A program made the translations under genes and the position numbers. A DNA stretch of 64,000 nt, from the NCBI GenBank assembly GCA_028379895.1, contig JAOEKQ010000004.1, positions 1 through 64,000 of the forward strand, given 5' to 3'. The notes under the pieces were generated by a model that made no database searches, was not told the origin of the DNA, and saw only the letters and a list, made by a program, of their open reading frames with translations. The stretch comes from Burkholderiales bacterium (GTDB lineage Bacteria; Pseudomonadota; Gammaproteobacteria; Burkholderiales; Eutrophovitaceae). How positions within the stretch are numbered: position 1 is the first letter of the stretch; each line of letters starts with the position of its first letter. This document shows, piece after piece, positions 8,533 to 17,084 of this stretch.

Positions 8533-9624
8533 TTATGTGACCAAATATTGTTGGACCGCCCTCTCATCCCATGAAATTCCAATACCGGGTCTATTTGGCG
8601 TGATCGCTAAACCATCTACTATTTGAATTGGTTCTTGAACAACGCATGCTCCCCAATCCATGTACTCAAGCCAATGCCGTGTAGGTGAGGCGGAAAGAAG
8701 GTGGCAGCTTATTTCCGGAAAGAGGTGGCTTGACAAATCAAGCGCATTTGCCTGCGCCAAGGAGGCCGCCCTTAACCAGCCTGTAACGCCGCCGATTCTT
8801 TGCACGTCTGGCATGTAAAAATCTGCGGCTTCCGAGTCAATGGCTTTTTTCATCTCTAACGAGTTTAGTAAATTTTCTCCGATTTGAATCGGTGTATCAA
8901 TTGTTGCTCGAATTTTGGAGCATCCTTCATAGTCGTCATGACGAATGGGATCCTCAATCCAGTAAAGTCCTTCTTGATCCAGTGCGCGACACCTTTTTAG
9001 CGCTTCATTCACAGACAGGGACTGATTAAAGTCTGCCATTAAATGAACTTTCTCCCCAATCGATTTTTTGACTGCCCTTACAGCAGCAAGATCCAAGTTA
9101 AAGTCGGGGCGGCCTATTCTCATTTTCACGCCAGAGTAATCACCACTTTCGATGAGCTCGTGTGCTAGCTGAGGCAGTGTGTCGGCAGTCTCGTTAGTCC
9201 AAAGTCCGCAGCTATTGTAGGCCTTGATTGAGCAAGGCTCTCCCCCCAGCGCAGTCGCAAGAGGAACATTTTGGCTTTTTGCTTGAATATCCCAGACCGC
9301 CATGTCTATGCCTGCCAGAACTTGTCCCAAGATGCCATGCGTGTCATATAGAGTGAAGTACTTTCTGAGTTTATTATCAATTTCTAAGGGAGATACTTGG
9401 TCGCCTATGATGAGTTCACAAACAGCATTAAAACATTCAACCGTCGGTTTCAGCATGCTTTGAGAAAAAGTGAATAGGTAAGTATGTCCTGTGATTCCCT
9501 CATTGGTTTGAAGATCAATTAAAACGAGAGCGGCTGTATCGATAGCCCCGCTGGCAGGGCGTGGTGGATACTTGATTGGTGCGGCGACCGGACGAGCTTG
9601 AGACCCCGTGATTTTTATTGGCAT
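8533..9624 (-). CDS. Mandelate racemase/muconate lactonizing enzyme family protein
   Basis: An enolase-superfamily enzyme of 363 residues that should abstract a proton alpha to a carboxylate. Metal ligands are visible as the Asp of LMADFNQ, the Glu of WIEDPI and the Glu of IGENL, and the general-acid/base histidine is in LSSHLFPE. The second-strand motif reads GVKMRIG, so the usual KxK pair is KxR. I take the ATG at 9624, preceded by GAGGA at 7 bases; a TTG two codons earlier is less likely. It sits in a minus-strand run with a ketopantoate-reductase-like protein and a hydroxyacid dehydrogenase, pointing to sugar-acid or hydroxyacid catabolism. Racemase and dehydratase activities cannot be separated by eye. 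Confidence 0.8.
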   Translation of the reverse strand: MPIKITGSQARPVAAPIKYPPRPASGAIDTAALVLIDLQTNEGITGHTYLFTFSQSMLKPTVECFNAVCELIIGDQVSPLEIDNKLRKYFTLYDTHGILGQVLAGIDMAVWDIQAKSQNVPLATALGGEPCSIKAYNSCGLWTNETADTLPQLAHELIESGDYSGVKMRIGRPDFNLDLAAVRAVKKSIGEKVHLMADFNQSLSVNEALKRCRALDQEGLYWIEDPIRHDDYEGCSKIRATIDTPIQIGENLLNSLEMKKAIDSEAADFYMPDVQRIGGVTGWLRAASLAQANALDLSSHLFPEISCHLLSASPTRHWLEYMDWGACVVQEPIQIVDGLAITPNRPGIGISWDERAVQQYLVT

Positions 9625-9662
9625 GTTCAATTCCTCTTTAATTTTAATATGTACTCGGCTAC

Positions 9663-10598
9663 TTAAATTTGCGCGTTTTCCGGTCTTCCATTTTCATAAA
9701 GTTTTAATGCCGCATAAACAAACTCGTTCACAGGTGTTGGGATATTTAGTTCTTTACCAAGTTTAGCTACCGTGCCAGAGAGCCAAGGGACTTCGAGTCG
9801 GTGGCCTCGACGAAGATCTCCGCACATCGATGCGACCATGCTCGAGGGATAACTATCAATAATGGATAGCTGTTTGCTTAAGACATCATCACTAAATTTC
9901 ATCCCTCTGGCGGTTGCAATATTAATGATTTCCAATAAAACTTGCGAAATAAGATTTCTCGTATTGGTATCCTCTCGTATTGGTCCTATGGGCATTCTGC
10001 ATAGCGTTGTCATGGCGGACATGGTGACCAAACGAATATATTTTTCCCAAATCGCACGATTAATATCAGCAGGATTTTCGGCCTTAATATTGGCTACTTC
10101 GCAGATTCTTAGTAACTCTTGCGTGCGTTGTGAGTGAGTATTGTCCAATTCTCCAAAAATAAGGCTTGCCATATTTCCATTATGTCGAATGACCCCGGGC
10201 TCTTCGATAAGTGCGGCTATATTCGCAACACCACCCATTGCATGTTTTGATGAAAAAGTTCCTGTTAACTTTTCTTCTGCTGCGATCCCATTTTGAAAAG
10301 AGATAATTCCAGTTTTCTGACCAATTAGAGGCTTCGCAGCCTGGATGGCCTCGTCTGTTGCCCATAATTTCACTGCAATCATTACAATATCGACTTTCCC
10401 TATCTCACGAGTATCTGCCGTGCATTTAACGTCATTTAAATGCATGTCTCCTAGGGGCGAATAAATAGTTAGGCCGCGACGCTGTATTGCTTGCAGATGA
10501 GTATTTCGGGCCACAAAAGTAACATCTGCTCCGGCTTCGCTAAGTCTGGCACCAAAGTATCCTCCTACCCCCCCTGTGCCAATTACGGCTATGCGCAT
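9663..10598 (-). CDS. 2-Dehydropantoate 2-reductase family protein (PanE/ApbA-like)
   Basis: An NADPH-dependent ketopantoate-reductase-type oxidoreductase of 311 residues. The N terminus MRIAVIGTGGVGGYFGARL is the Rossmann loop, VKLWATDEA the following conserved strand, WEKYIRLVTMSAMTTL holds the catalytic lysine, and HRLEVPWLSG carries the conserved glutamate. The ATG at 10598 follows a GGAGAAAAAA ribosome site; the longer frame to 10745 is not conserved and would overlap the divergent gene. Bacteria often have several paralogues, and this one sits with hydroxyacid-metabolism genes rather than panB/panC, so a role outside pantothenate synthesis is quite possible. Confidence 0.8.
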   Translation of the reverse strand: MRIAVIGTGGVGGYFGARLSEAGADVTFVARNTHLQAIQRRGLTIYSPLGDMHLNDVKCTADTREIGKVDIVMIAVKLWATDEAIQAAKPLIGQKTGIISFQNGIAAEEKLTGTFSSKHAMGGVANIAALIEEPGVIRHNGNMASLIFGELDNTHSQRTQELLRICEVANIKAENPADINRAIWEKYIRLVTMSAMTTLCRMPIGPIREDTNTRNLISQVLLEIINIATARGMKFSDDVLSKQLSIIDSYPSSMVASMCGDLRRGHRLEVPWLSGTVAKLGKELNIPTPVNEFVYAALKLYENGRPENAQI

Positions 10599-10696
10599 TT
10601 TTTTCTCCAAAAAATTGAAAATTCTGAACTTGAATCTGAAGCATTTGACCCGACAGGTACAATGGTATGTTTTTTTGGAGTGAAAACAAATTAAAT

Positions 10697-11887
10697 ATGA
10701 GTGCGTCACAGGCGAAGAGCGATGAGACCTTAATGGGACAAGCAAGGCGGCTAGAGAGCATTGAGCCGTTCCATGTCATGCGTATTATTACTCGGGCAAT
10801 GGAGCTCCAGAATTCTGGAACAGATATTGTAAATTTAGCGGTTGGGGAGCCTGATTTTCCTACACCGAAATTAATTGTCGATGCAGCAGTTAAAGCGCTT
10901 AGAACGGATAGTATGCGTTATTTACCAGCACTTGGTGCTGAAGAGCTTCGGGAGGCGATATCTCAATGGTATCAACAAAGATATGGCATAGATGTTCCTA
11001 AACGACGTATCGCGGTAACAACCGGTTCGTCTGGAGCATTGTTACTCACAATGGGGGTGCTGGTGTCTCCAGGAGACAAAGTTATTATGTCTGACCCGAG
11101 TTATCCTTGTAATCGTCATTTTGTATCGACAATGGAAGGCCAATCATCTTTAGTTCCCGTTGGTCCAGATTCTAATTATCAGTTGACTGCAGAATTAGTG
11201 GAAAAAAATTGGACAGATCACACTGTGGCTGTAATGGTTGCGAGTCCTTCTAATCCTACCGGAACCTCAATCAAGCTTGATGTTTTGAGAGATATTCACC
11301 GAGTTGTTCGAGCAAAGGGCGGCACTTTAATCGTCGACGAGATTTACCATGGAATTACATTTGGAGAAGACGAGATGTCTGCTTTAGCGTTCGCTGACGA
11401 TATTTTTGTGATTAACAGTTTCTCTAAGTTTTTTTCGATGACTGGTTGGCGACTGGGTTGGGCTGTGGTGCCCGACGGTTTCATCAATTCCTTTGAGAAG
11501 CTTGCTCAAAATTTATTTATCTCCAGCCCCGATGTCGCTCAGAAGGCTGCAGTTGCTGCCTTTCATCCCGAAACTGTTCACGAGTGCGAGGTTTATCGAT
11601 CGCGGTATCAGGAGCAGAGAGATTTTTTGTTGGCCGAGTTGAAAGATCTTGGCTTTAAGATCCCGGTCGATCCGACAGGGGCCATCTACATCTATGCCGA
11701 TTGCAGTGAGTTTTCAAAAGATAGTTTCCAATTTTGCCAGGATTTACTTGAGAAGGCGGGAGTCGCTATAGCGCCAGGTTTAGATTTTGGGGTTAATCGC
11801 GCAAGCGAGCATGTTCGATTTTCGTATCCTAAGCCTATCCCTGTGCTTACAGAGGGGGTTAAGAGAATGCGAAAATATCTTTCCTAA
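10697..11887 (+). CDS. Class I/II pyridoxal-phosphate aminotransferase
   Basis: A fold-type I aminotransferase of about 396 residues. VNLAVGEPDFPTP near residue 48, RYLPALGAEELREAI, ASPSNPTGT and VDEIYHG are conserved cofactor and substrate elements, and NSFSKFFSMTGWRLGW carries the Schiff-base lysine. The C-terminal VRFSYPKP contains the carboxylate-binding arginine. It resembles the aspartate/aromatic aminotransferase subgroup Igamma; the amino donor is unknown. The start is uncertain: ATG 10697 has only a distant GGAG, and ATG 10667 would add ten residues. It is divergent from the ketopantoate-reductase-like gene. Confidence 0.85.
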   Translation: MSASQAKSDETLMGQARRLESIEPFHVMRIITRAMELQNSGTDIVNLAVGEPDFPTPKLIVDAAVKALRTDSMRYLPALGAEELREAISQWYQQRYGIDVPKRRIAVTTGSSGALLLTMGVLVSPGDKVIMSDPSYPCNRHFVSTMEGQSSLVPVGPDSNYQLTAELVEKNWTDHTVAVMVASPSNPTGTSIKLDVLRDIHRVVRAKGGTLIVDEIYHGITFGEDEMSALAFADDIFVINSFSKFFSMTGWRLGWAVVPDGFINSFEKLAQNLFISSPDVAQKAAVAAFHPETVHECEVYRSRYQEQRDFLLAELKDLGFKIPVDPTGAIYIYADCSEFSKDSFQFCQDLLEKAGVAIAPGLDFGVNRASEHVRFSYPKPIPVLTEGVKRMRKYLS

Positions 11888-11944
11888 AAAGCCGTTATAA
11901 GTTAACGAATTATTATTTATGAAAAATCTTATAGAAAGTTAAGT

Positions 11945-12808
11945 ATGTCTGATTTCATGACGGGGATGACTCGTTCGACAGTTAGGGCCAATGGAGTCCG
12001 AATAAATGTTTGGAGGGGAGGGGAGGGGCCTCCTTTAGTGTTGTTACATGGGTACCCGCAAACGGGACAAATGTGGCATAAAGTATCACCGGCTTTAATG
12101 AAGCAATTCAGCCTGGTCATACCGGATTTAAGAGGCTATGGAGACTCGGAAAAAGCCTCGACCGGTTACGATAAAAAAACGATGGCAAAGGATATCGCGT
12201 GCCTAGCTAGCGAACTAGGACATGAGACATTCTTGCTGATGGGTCACGATAGAGGAGCGCGAGTCGCTCATCGTTTGGCTCTTGATTTTGCAGAAAGAGT
12301 TAATAAACTTGTTGTGTTGGATATTGTGCCGACCCATACGATCTTCACTCGGACGGGTCGAGAGTTAGCAGCAGCCTACTGGCACTGGTTTTACTTCCAA
12401 GCGCCTGATCTCCCGGAAATCATGATTAGAAATAGCGCGGAGCCCTTTCTCCAGACGATGTTTCGCTCGCTAAGTTGGAGACCAAATGCAATTGATGACA
12501 AGTTATTTGCGGAATATTTAAGGGCGTTTATGCTGCCAGGAACCATCCGGTGCGGACTTGAAGATTATCGAGCTGCGGCGACGGTGGACTTTGAGGATGA
12601 TGAGCAAGATTTAGGAACTAAACTCTCTTGTCCGGTCTTTACGATATGGGGTCAGTTTGGCAAAATGGATTCTCTTTTTGATGTGGTTGATACCTGGAAA
12701 GAAAAAGCTGGTAACGTAACAGGTAAATCGTTACCGTGCGGTCATTTTATTCCTGAAGAGGCGCCCGAAGAGTTGCTCAGCGAGGTCGTGCCGTTCTTTT
12801 TAGAGTGA
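11945..12808 (+). CDS. Alpha/beta hydrolase, fluoroacetate/haloacetate dehalogenase-like
   Basis: Predicted to hydrolyse a haloacetate to glycolate or a related ester. The 287-residue protein keeps the residues described for fluoroacetate dehalogenase. The nucleophile is Asp102 in GHDRGAR, with Arg103 and Arg106 as carboxylate binders, Asp126 in VVLDIVPT is the relay acid, and His near residue 270 in CGHF is the base. The halide-pocket set His147-Trp148 (in YWHWFY) and Tyr208 (in EDYRAA) is also present. These sit at constant offsets from the Rhodopseudomonas enzyme as I recall it. The cap region and motif RGYGDSEK fit the same family. An epoxide hydrolase of the same fold is the main alternative. 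It is a single gene, 41 bases before the next start. Confidence 0.75.
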   Translation: MSDFMTGMTRSTVRANGVRINVWRGGEGPPLVLLHGYPQTGQMWHKVSPALMKQFSLVIPDLRGYGDSEKASTGYDKKTMAKDIACLASELGHETFLLMGHDRGARVAHRLALDFAERVNKLVVLDIVPTHTIFTRTGRELAAAYWHWFYFQAPDLPEIMIRNSAEPFLQTMFRSLSWRPNAIDDKLFAEYLRAFMLPGTIRCGLEDYRAAATVDFEDDEQDLGTKLSCPVFTIWGQFGKMDSLFDVVDTWKEKAGNVTGKSLPCGHFIPEEAPEELLSEVVPFFLE

Positions 12809-12849
12809 TTGCTATTAAAAGTCTGAGTCAGATTGCAGTGGGGGAAAGT

Positions 12850-13731
12850 ATGAATATTAAGTTTTTTGTAGTCAGTTTGGTTATTGCTTTATTTGGTTTC
12901 AGTTTCGGTGTGTCTGCCGACGATTCAGCGGAGCCGCGACCTGACACATTCACGGATATCGATTCAAACAAAGATATGCTCGATCCATACAATCTTGGTC
13001 TATTGGTGGAGCGAGGGGACGTCAAGGCGATTAACAATGTTGGACTCCTTTGGGCTACAGGGCATGATGGGAAGCAAAGTTTTGAAGAGGCAGTTAAGTG
13101 GTGGACCGAGGCGGCTAACAGAGGGTATCCACTTGCCATGAATAACCTAGGACTTGCATATGCCAATGGGCAAGGAGTGGATCAAGATATCAAGGAGGCT
13201 TTTGATTGGTGGCTAAAGTCTGCTATTGGTGGTAACGCATGGGCGATGAACTCCGTGGGTGATTGTTATGAGACCGGTGATGGCGTTGCTAAGGATTATG
13301 TATTGGCGATGACTTGGTATAAAACCGCAGCTGACGCAGGGGATCCACTTGCGCATTACAATGTTGGTGCTCTGTACCAAACTGGCCGAGGAGTGGAGAG
13401 AAATTTAGATTCAGCACATGACTGGTTCATGGAGGGGGCTGAACTTGGTGATCCCTATTCGATGTTGTCCCTGGGGGATTTCTATCGAGATGGTTTCGGA
13501 GGGGAAAAAGATCTGGTTGAAGCGTTATCTTGGTATCAGATCTCTAGTCTTAGACTTGATCCTAAAGACGTCGGCAGTTTGAAGTTTTCTGAGATTGAGG
13601 CGCGGACTTTGGAAGGGCAACTGAGTGACGAGGAGAGGCAAGCAGCGGCCACACGGCTCGAGTTTTTGAAAGAGTTCACAGCCCCTCAGGTAGTAGAACA
13701 AAACCTGGATGAAGGTGAGTCTCGCATTTAG
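12850..13731 (+). CDS. Secreted Sel1-repeat (TPR-like) protein
   Basis: A 293-residue protein with an N-terminal signal peptide (hydrophobic core after MNIKFF, likely cleavage near VSADDS), so it should be periplasmic. Five or six Sel1-like repeats of about 36 residues follow, with the recurring pattern A-x-N-x-G-x-x-Y-x-x-G-x-G-V and A-x-x-W-x-x-x-A: examples are MNNLGLAYANGQGVDQD, MNSVGDCYETGDGVAKD and HYNVGALYQTGRGVERN. Such repeats form alpha-solenoids that scaffold protein complexes. I chose the ATG at 12850 because it opens directly into the signal peptide and follows GGGGAAAG; the frame from 12805 overlaps the dehalogenase gene. Function beyond protein binding is unknown. Confidence 0.82.
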   Translation: MNIKFFVVSLVIALFGFSFGVSADDSAEPRPDTFTDIDSNKDMLDPYNLGLLVERGDVKAINNVGLLWATGHDGKQSFEEAVKWWTEAANRGYPLAMNNLGLAYANGQGVDQDIKEAFDWWLKSAIGGNAWAMNSVGDCYETGDGVAKDYVLAMTWYKTAADAGDPLAHYNVGALYQTGRGVERNLDSAHDWFMEGAELGDPYSMLSLGDFYRDGFGGEKDLVEALSWYQISSLRLDPKDVGSLKFSEIEARTLEGQLSDEERQAAATRLEFLKEFTAPQVVEQNLDEGESRI

Positions 13732-13754
13732 TTATCAGTTTTAAGAGATATTCT

Positions 13755-14354
13755 ATGAGATATCTGGCGCATCGAAGTCGATATTGCTGGTTAATTTTAA
13801 CCTCGATGTTCATGTGTCTTACGCTCAGTAACACTGTGTTTGCCGAAGAGAGAACTTCTCAAATTCCGGGTGTGTACAGTAATTATCCCTCAGACGGTGA
13901 GCGTGACCTTAGCTATAAGCTCGGGAAAACACACTACATTCCTATGGATGTGCTCATTTTAGATTTACTTGACGCGTTAGACCAAATCACAAAATACCGT
14001 ATCCCCAAGGAGCCTCCAACGGTACAAAAAGTTGCACATTCGGTTGTTGAGCAATACGCGTGTCAAAAGCCGTGTGCCGCGCTCGCGGTGTACCGAGCCG
14101 GTGAGGGAGTGTATTTAGATGAATCCATGAAGCCAGAAACTAACGTTTTCGCGCGTTCGGTGTTATTGCACGAGCTGGTTCATTATGTTCAGGACATGAA
14201 CGATGAGCTCGTAAGTTTAAAGGACTGTGAGCGTTGGTACCGACGAGAGCAAGAGGCCTACGCGATCCAAAAACGTTTTTTAGAAATTGTTGGTAGTCAA
14301 ATAAGAGTGGCTTATTCCCAAGGACAGGCTTGCGATACGGGTTTGGATAAATAG
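13755..14354 (+). CDS. Secreted HExxH-motif protein (predicted gluzincin-like, DUF6647-like)
   Basis: A 199-residue protein with an N-terminal hydrophobic segment and likely cleavage after TVFAEE, hence exported. It carries LLHELVHYVQDM near residue 138, a HExxH zinc site, followed about 25 residues later by REQEAYAIQ, whose glutamate could be the third ligand. That is the layout of gluzincin-type metallopeptidases and of a small uncharacterised family of exported HELVH proteins. Cysteines in YACQKPCAA and KDCERW may form disulfides. It lies 23 bases after the Sel1 protein and is probably co-transcribed. Proteolysis is inferred only from the motif. Confidence 0.6.
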   Translation: MRYLAHRSRYCWLILTSMFMCLTLSNTVFAEERTSQIPGVYSNYPSDGERDLSYKLGKTHYIPMDVLILDLLDALDQITKYRIPKEPPTVQKVAHSVVEQYACQKPCAALAVYRAGEGVYLDESMKPETNVFARSVLLHELVHYVQDMNDELVSLKDCERWYRREQEAYAIQKRFLEIVGSQIRVAYSQGQACDTGLDK

Positions 14355-14452
14355 ATGTGTCAATATTTGTGATGCCTTCAGGCTAACGTCACATGATTGA
14401 TAGGGTTTTCGTTGACGTTCTAGTTTTTTCGAGTTGATCTTTTCGGTAGACT

Positions 14453-14468
14453 AATAAGTTTACTTATT
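14453..14468. promoter_or_regulatory. Palindromic operator candidate upstream of the epoxide hydrolase gene
   Basis: Perfect inverted repeat AATAAG-TTTA-CTTATT, ending 15 bases before the start codon. Two 6-base arms around a 4-base centre is the usual size of a TetR-type operator. A TTGACG element at 14412-14417 may be the -35 of the same promoter; its -10 is weak. No regulator gene lies next to it in the window. Confidence 0.45.
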
Positions 14469-14483
14469 CTAGGACGTATACCT

Positions 14484-15641
14484 ATGCTCAATAAGCAAGT
14501 TAAGCCTTTCACGCTAGCGGTCCCGGATCTCGTTCTCAGTGATTTAAAACAGCGATTGAAAAATACTCGTTGGCCCGATGAAATTCCTGATAATAATTGG
14601 CAGTTCGGAGCCGATTTAGGATATTTGAAAGATCTATGCACGTATTGGGCGGACGAATATGATTGGCGTGCACACGAGATTGTAATCAACAAATTTAAAC
14701 AGTATAAAGCCCGAGTCGCGGGGATTGACTTGCATTTCATTTATGAGGAGGGCAAGGGAACGAACCCTCTTCCTTTACTTTTATCCCATGGTTGGCCAGG
14801 TTCAGTCTATGAATTCCATAAGATTATTCCCATGCTCACCGACCCCGAGGCTCACGGGGGATCTGCGGAGGACTCGTTTACGGTGATCGCACCCTCCTTG
14901 CCAGGCTATACGTTCTCGTATGAACCCGGGCAAGCCCGTTTTTCGTTAGAAGAAATTACTGATGCGTTCGCTGAGTTGATGACGAAAGTTTTGGGTTTCG
15001 ACTCTTTCGTCGCGCAAGGGGGGGATTGGGGTGGATTTGTTACCTCTCGAATGGGTTTTGCTTATCCCGATTTGTTGAAGGCGATACATCTAAACTTCCT
15101 CGCAGTTCGAAGGGATCCGAATATTGTAGAAAACCCCTCTGCGGAAGAGGCAGTTTTTTTAAAGCAACTGAATAAGTTTTTGAAAGACGAAACCGGGTAT
15201 CAATGGATACAAGGCACAAAACCACAAACCCTAGCTTATGGGTTGACAGATTCTCCGGTTGGCTTAGCAGCCTGGTTGGTGGAGAAATTTCATACCTGGA
15301 CTGATCACCGGGGAGATCTAGACGGTTACTTTGGCCGGGATACAATGCTGACAGACATCATGTTGTATTGGATTACTGGTGCTATTGGTTCTTCATTTTG
15401 GCCCTATTACGCCAGAATGCATGGTCCATGGCCAATTCCAATTGGTAAAACCGTGGATGTGCCCACGGGCTACATTCAGTTTCCGAAAGAAATCATTTCT
15501 CCTCCTAGATCAGTTGCAGATTTGTTTTACTCTAATATCCAGAGTTGGACTGAGTGTGACGTGGGCGGCCATTTTGCCGCTTTGGAGCAGCCAGAATTGT
15601 TGGTTAAGGATATGCGCCAATTCTTTAAAGGTTTCCGCTAG
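14484..15641 (+). CDS. Epoxide hydrolase (microsomal-type, EHN domain)
   Basis: Hydrolyses epoxides to diols through an enzyme ester. The 385-residue protein begins with an epoxide-hydrolase N-terminal domain (KNTRWPDEI near residue 30, then DWRAHE and IDLHFIYEEG). The alpha/beta hydrolase core follows: LLSHGWPGSVYEF is the oxyanion region, VAQGGDWGGFVTSRMG carries the nucleophilic aspartate, and GGHFAALEQPELL near the end carries the catalytic histidine. No signal peptide is seen, so it is cytoplasmic. A palindrome lies just upstream, suggesting substrate-responsive control. The gene is monocistronic, 148 bases before the TRAP cluster. Family membership is secure; the natural substrate is unknown. 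Confidence 0.88.
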   Translation: MLNKQVKPFTLAVPDLVLSDLKQRLKNTRWPDEIPDNNWQFGADLGYLKDLCTYWADEYDWRAHEIVINKFKQYKARVAGIDLHFIYEEGKGTNPLPLLLSHGWPGSVYEFHKIIPMLTDPEAHGGSAEDSFTVIAPSLPGYTFSYEPGQARFSLEEITDAFAELMTKVLGFDSFVAQGGDWGGFVTSRMGFAYPDLLKAIHLNFLAVRRDPNIVENPSAEEAVFLKQLNKFLKDETGYQWIQGTKPQTLAYGLTDSPVGLAAWLVEKFHTWTDHRGDLDGYFGRDTMLTDIMLYWITGAIGSSFWPYYARMHGPWPIPIGKTVDVPTGYIQFPKEIISPPRSVADLFYSNIQSWTECDVGGHFAALEQPELLVKDMRQFFKGFR

Positions 15642-15733
15642 AAGATTTTTATTAATATTAAGTCAGCCATTGGGTCCGATTGATAGGCTTTAACTGTGCT
15701 ACGATAAAACGAGAATAGTTAAATAGAAACGTA

Positions 15734-15752
15734 GCCTGACGTTGATTCAGGC
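15734..15752 (+). promoter_or_regulatory. Stem-loop in the leader of the TRAP cluster
   Basis: GCCTGA (15734-15739) pairs perfectly with TCAGGC (15747-15752) around a seven-base loop. It lies 36 bases before the first binding-protein start and is followed by an A-rich stretch, so it is not a terminator for plus-strand transcription. It may be an operator or an mRNA-stabilising element. Confidence 0.35.
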
Positions 15753-15788
15753 CATAAAAATAAAAAAAACATGGTTATGGGGAGATCG

Positions 15789-16886
15789 ATGAGAGTAGGT
15801 AATTGTGCGATATGTCTAATTGCGCTTGCAATTGTGATGACCATGAGTGGCTGTGGGGATGATAGTGGAGATGTATCGCAGCCTTCATCGGGGTCAGTCG
15901 GTCAAAAAGCACAACAAAAAGTGAAACTCAATATGGCTAGCGCCTTCCCAGCATCACTTGAACTGATTGGTAAGAATGGAGTGCGTTTTTCAGAAACCCT
16001 TGAAGAGGTCTCGGCGGGGACTTTAGAGTTGAAATTTTTTGAGCCGGGCGCCTTGGTGCCAGCCTTAGAGGCCATACCAGCTGCGTCGAAGGGGTCTGTG
16101 GATGTTGCTTGGTCGACTTCTGGTTTCTATGCTGGTAATGACCTGGCGTTTAGTTTCTTTACATCGGTTCCTTTTGGCGCGTCTGCCGACGAATTATTAG
16201 CATGGCTTCAATATGGCGGTGGAAATGAGTTGGCCGATGAAATGTACGCAGAGCATAATATAAAGGCGGTACCTTGTTTTATAACGCCGCCAGAGGCGTC
16301 GGGCTGGTTCAGGAAAGAGATTAATTCCGTTGAAGACCTAAAGGGCATGAAGATGCGCTTCTTTGGTTTAGGCGCCAAGGTAATGGATAAATTAGGTGTT
16401 GCAACGCAGTTGCTTGCGGGTGGCGACATCTTTCAGGCGCTTCAGTTAGGTACTATTGATGCCACCGAGTTTTCAGTGCCTACCGTTGATGAGAGCGCAA
16501 GTTTTTATCAAGTAGCGAAACATTATTATTTTCCAGGCTGGCACCAAGCTACCGCGCTAGGTGGATTATTTTTTAACATGGACGTCTGGACGTCTCTATC
16601 TAGTTATCACAAAAAGATTGTAGAAGTCACCTGTGGTTACATCATTAAAGAAATGATCGCAGAGGGCGAGGCTACTCAGGCACCCGCTATGCGAAGAATG
16701 GTAGAAAAACATGGGGTCACTATCCATTATTGGTCGGATGAAATTCTTAATGCTTACAGAGCAGCCTGGGACGAGGTTGTTCAAGAGGAGTCCGCAGAGA
16801 ACCCTAAATTTAAAAAAATTCATGAATCTTATTCGAAGTTTCGCGAGGAATATAAGCTCTGGGGGGAGAATGGCTATTTAAGGTAG
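15789..16886 (+). CDS. TRAP transporter substrate-binding lipoprotein, copy 1 (DctP/TakP-like)
   Basis: Binds an organic acid outside the inner membrane and hands it to DctQM. The 365-residue precursor has a signal peptide with a lipobox ending MSGC near residue 22, so it is probably lipid-anchored. The mature part carries DctP hallmarks: LNMASAFPASLELIG, FFEPGALVPALEAIPAASKGSVD, PPEASGWFRKEI and MRFFGLGAKVMDKLG with the conserved arginine, then GTIDATEF and HYYFPGWHQ. This resembles the TakP branch, which binds 2-oxo acids. The ATG at 15789 follows GGGGAG at 5 bases; starts at 15771 and 15777 are less likely. It is the most divergent of three tandem copies. Confidence 0.88.
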   Translation: MRVGNCAICLIALAIVMTMSGCGDDSGDVSQPSSGSVGQKAQQKVKLNMASAFPASLELIGKNGVRFSETLEEVSAGTLELKFFEPGALVPALEAIPAASKGSVDVAWSTSGFYAGNDLAFSFFTSVPFGASADELLAWLQYGGGNELADEMYAEHNIKAVPCFITPPEASGWFRKEINSVEDLKGMKMRFFGLGAKVMDKLGVATQLLAGGDIFQALQLGTIDATEFSVPTVDESASFYQVAKHYYFPGWHQATALGGLFFNMDVWTSLSSYHKKIVEVTCGYIIKEMIAEGEATQAPAMRRMVEKHGVTIHYWSDEILNAYRAAWDEVVQEESAENPKFKKIHESYSKFREEYKLWGENGYLR

Positions 16887-17084
16887 GGATGATTTAAAAC
16901 GATTTTTTGGCGCGAAACTGATCTTGGTGGCGAGGCTGAGTCATGATAGGGTCTCGTAATTGGTGTTTGGAATTTTTTATATTGGTGGATCGTACCTTTA
17001 ACTATAGATGTAATGGATGACCCGACAAGTAGAATTGAAAAAAATGAAATTGAAAGCACTAAAAAGTGCAATTGGAGGATTTTT

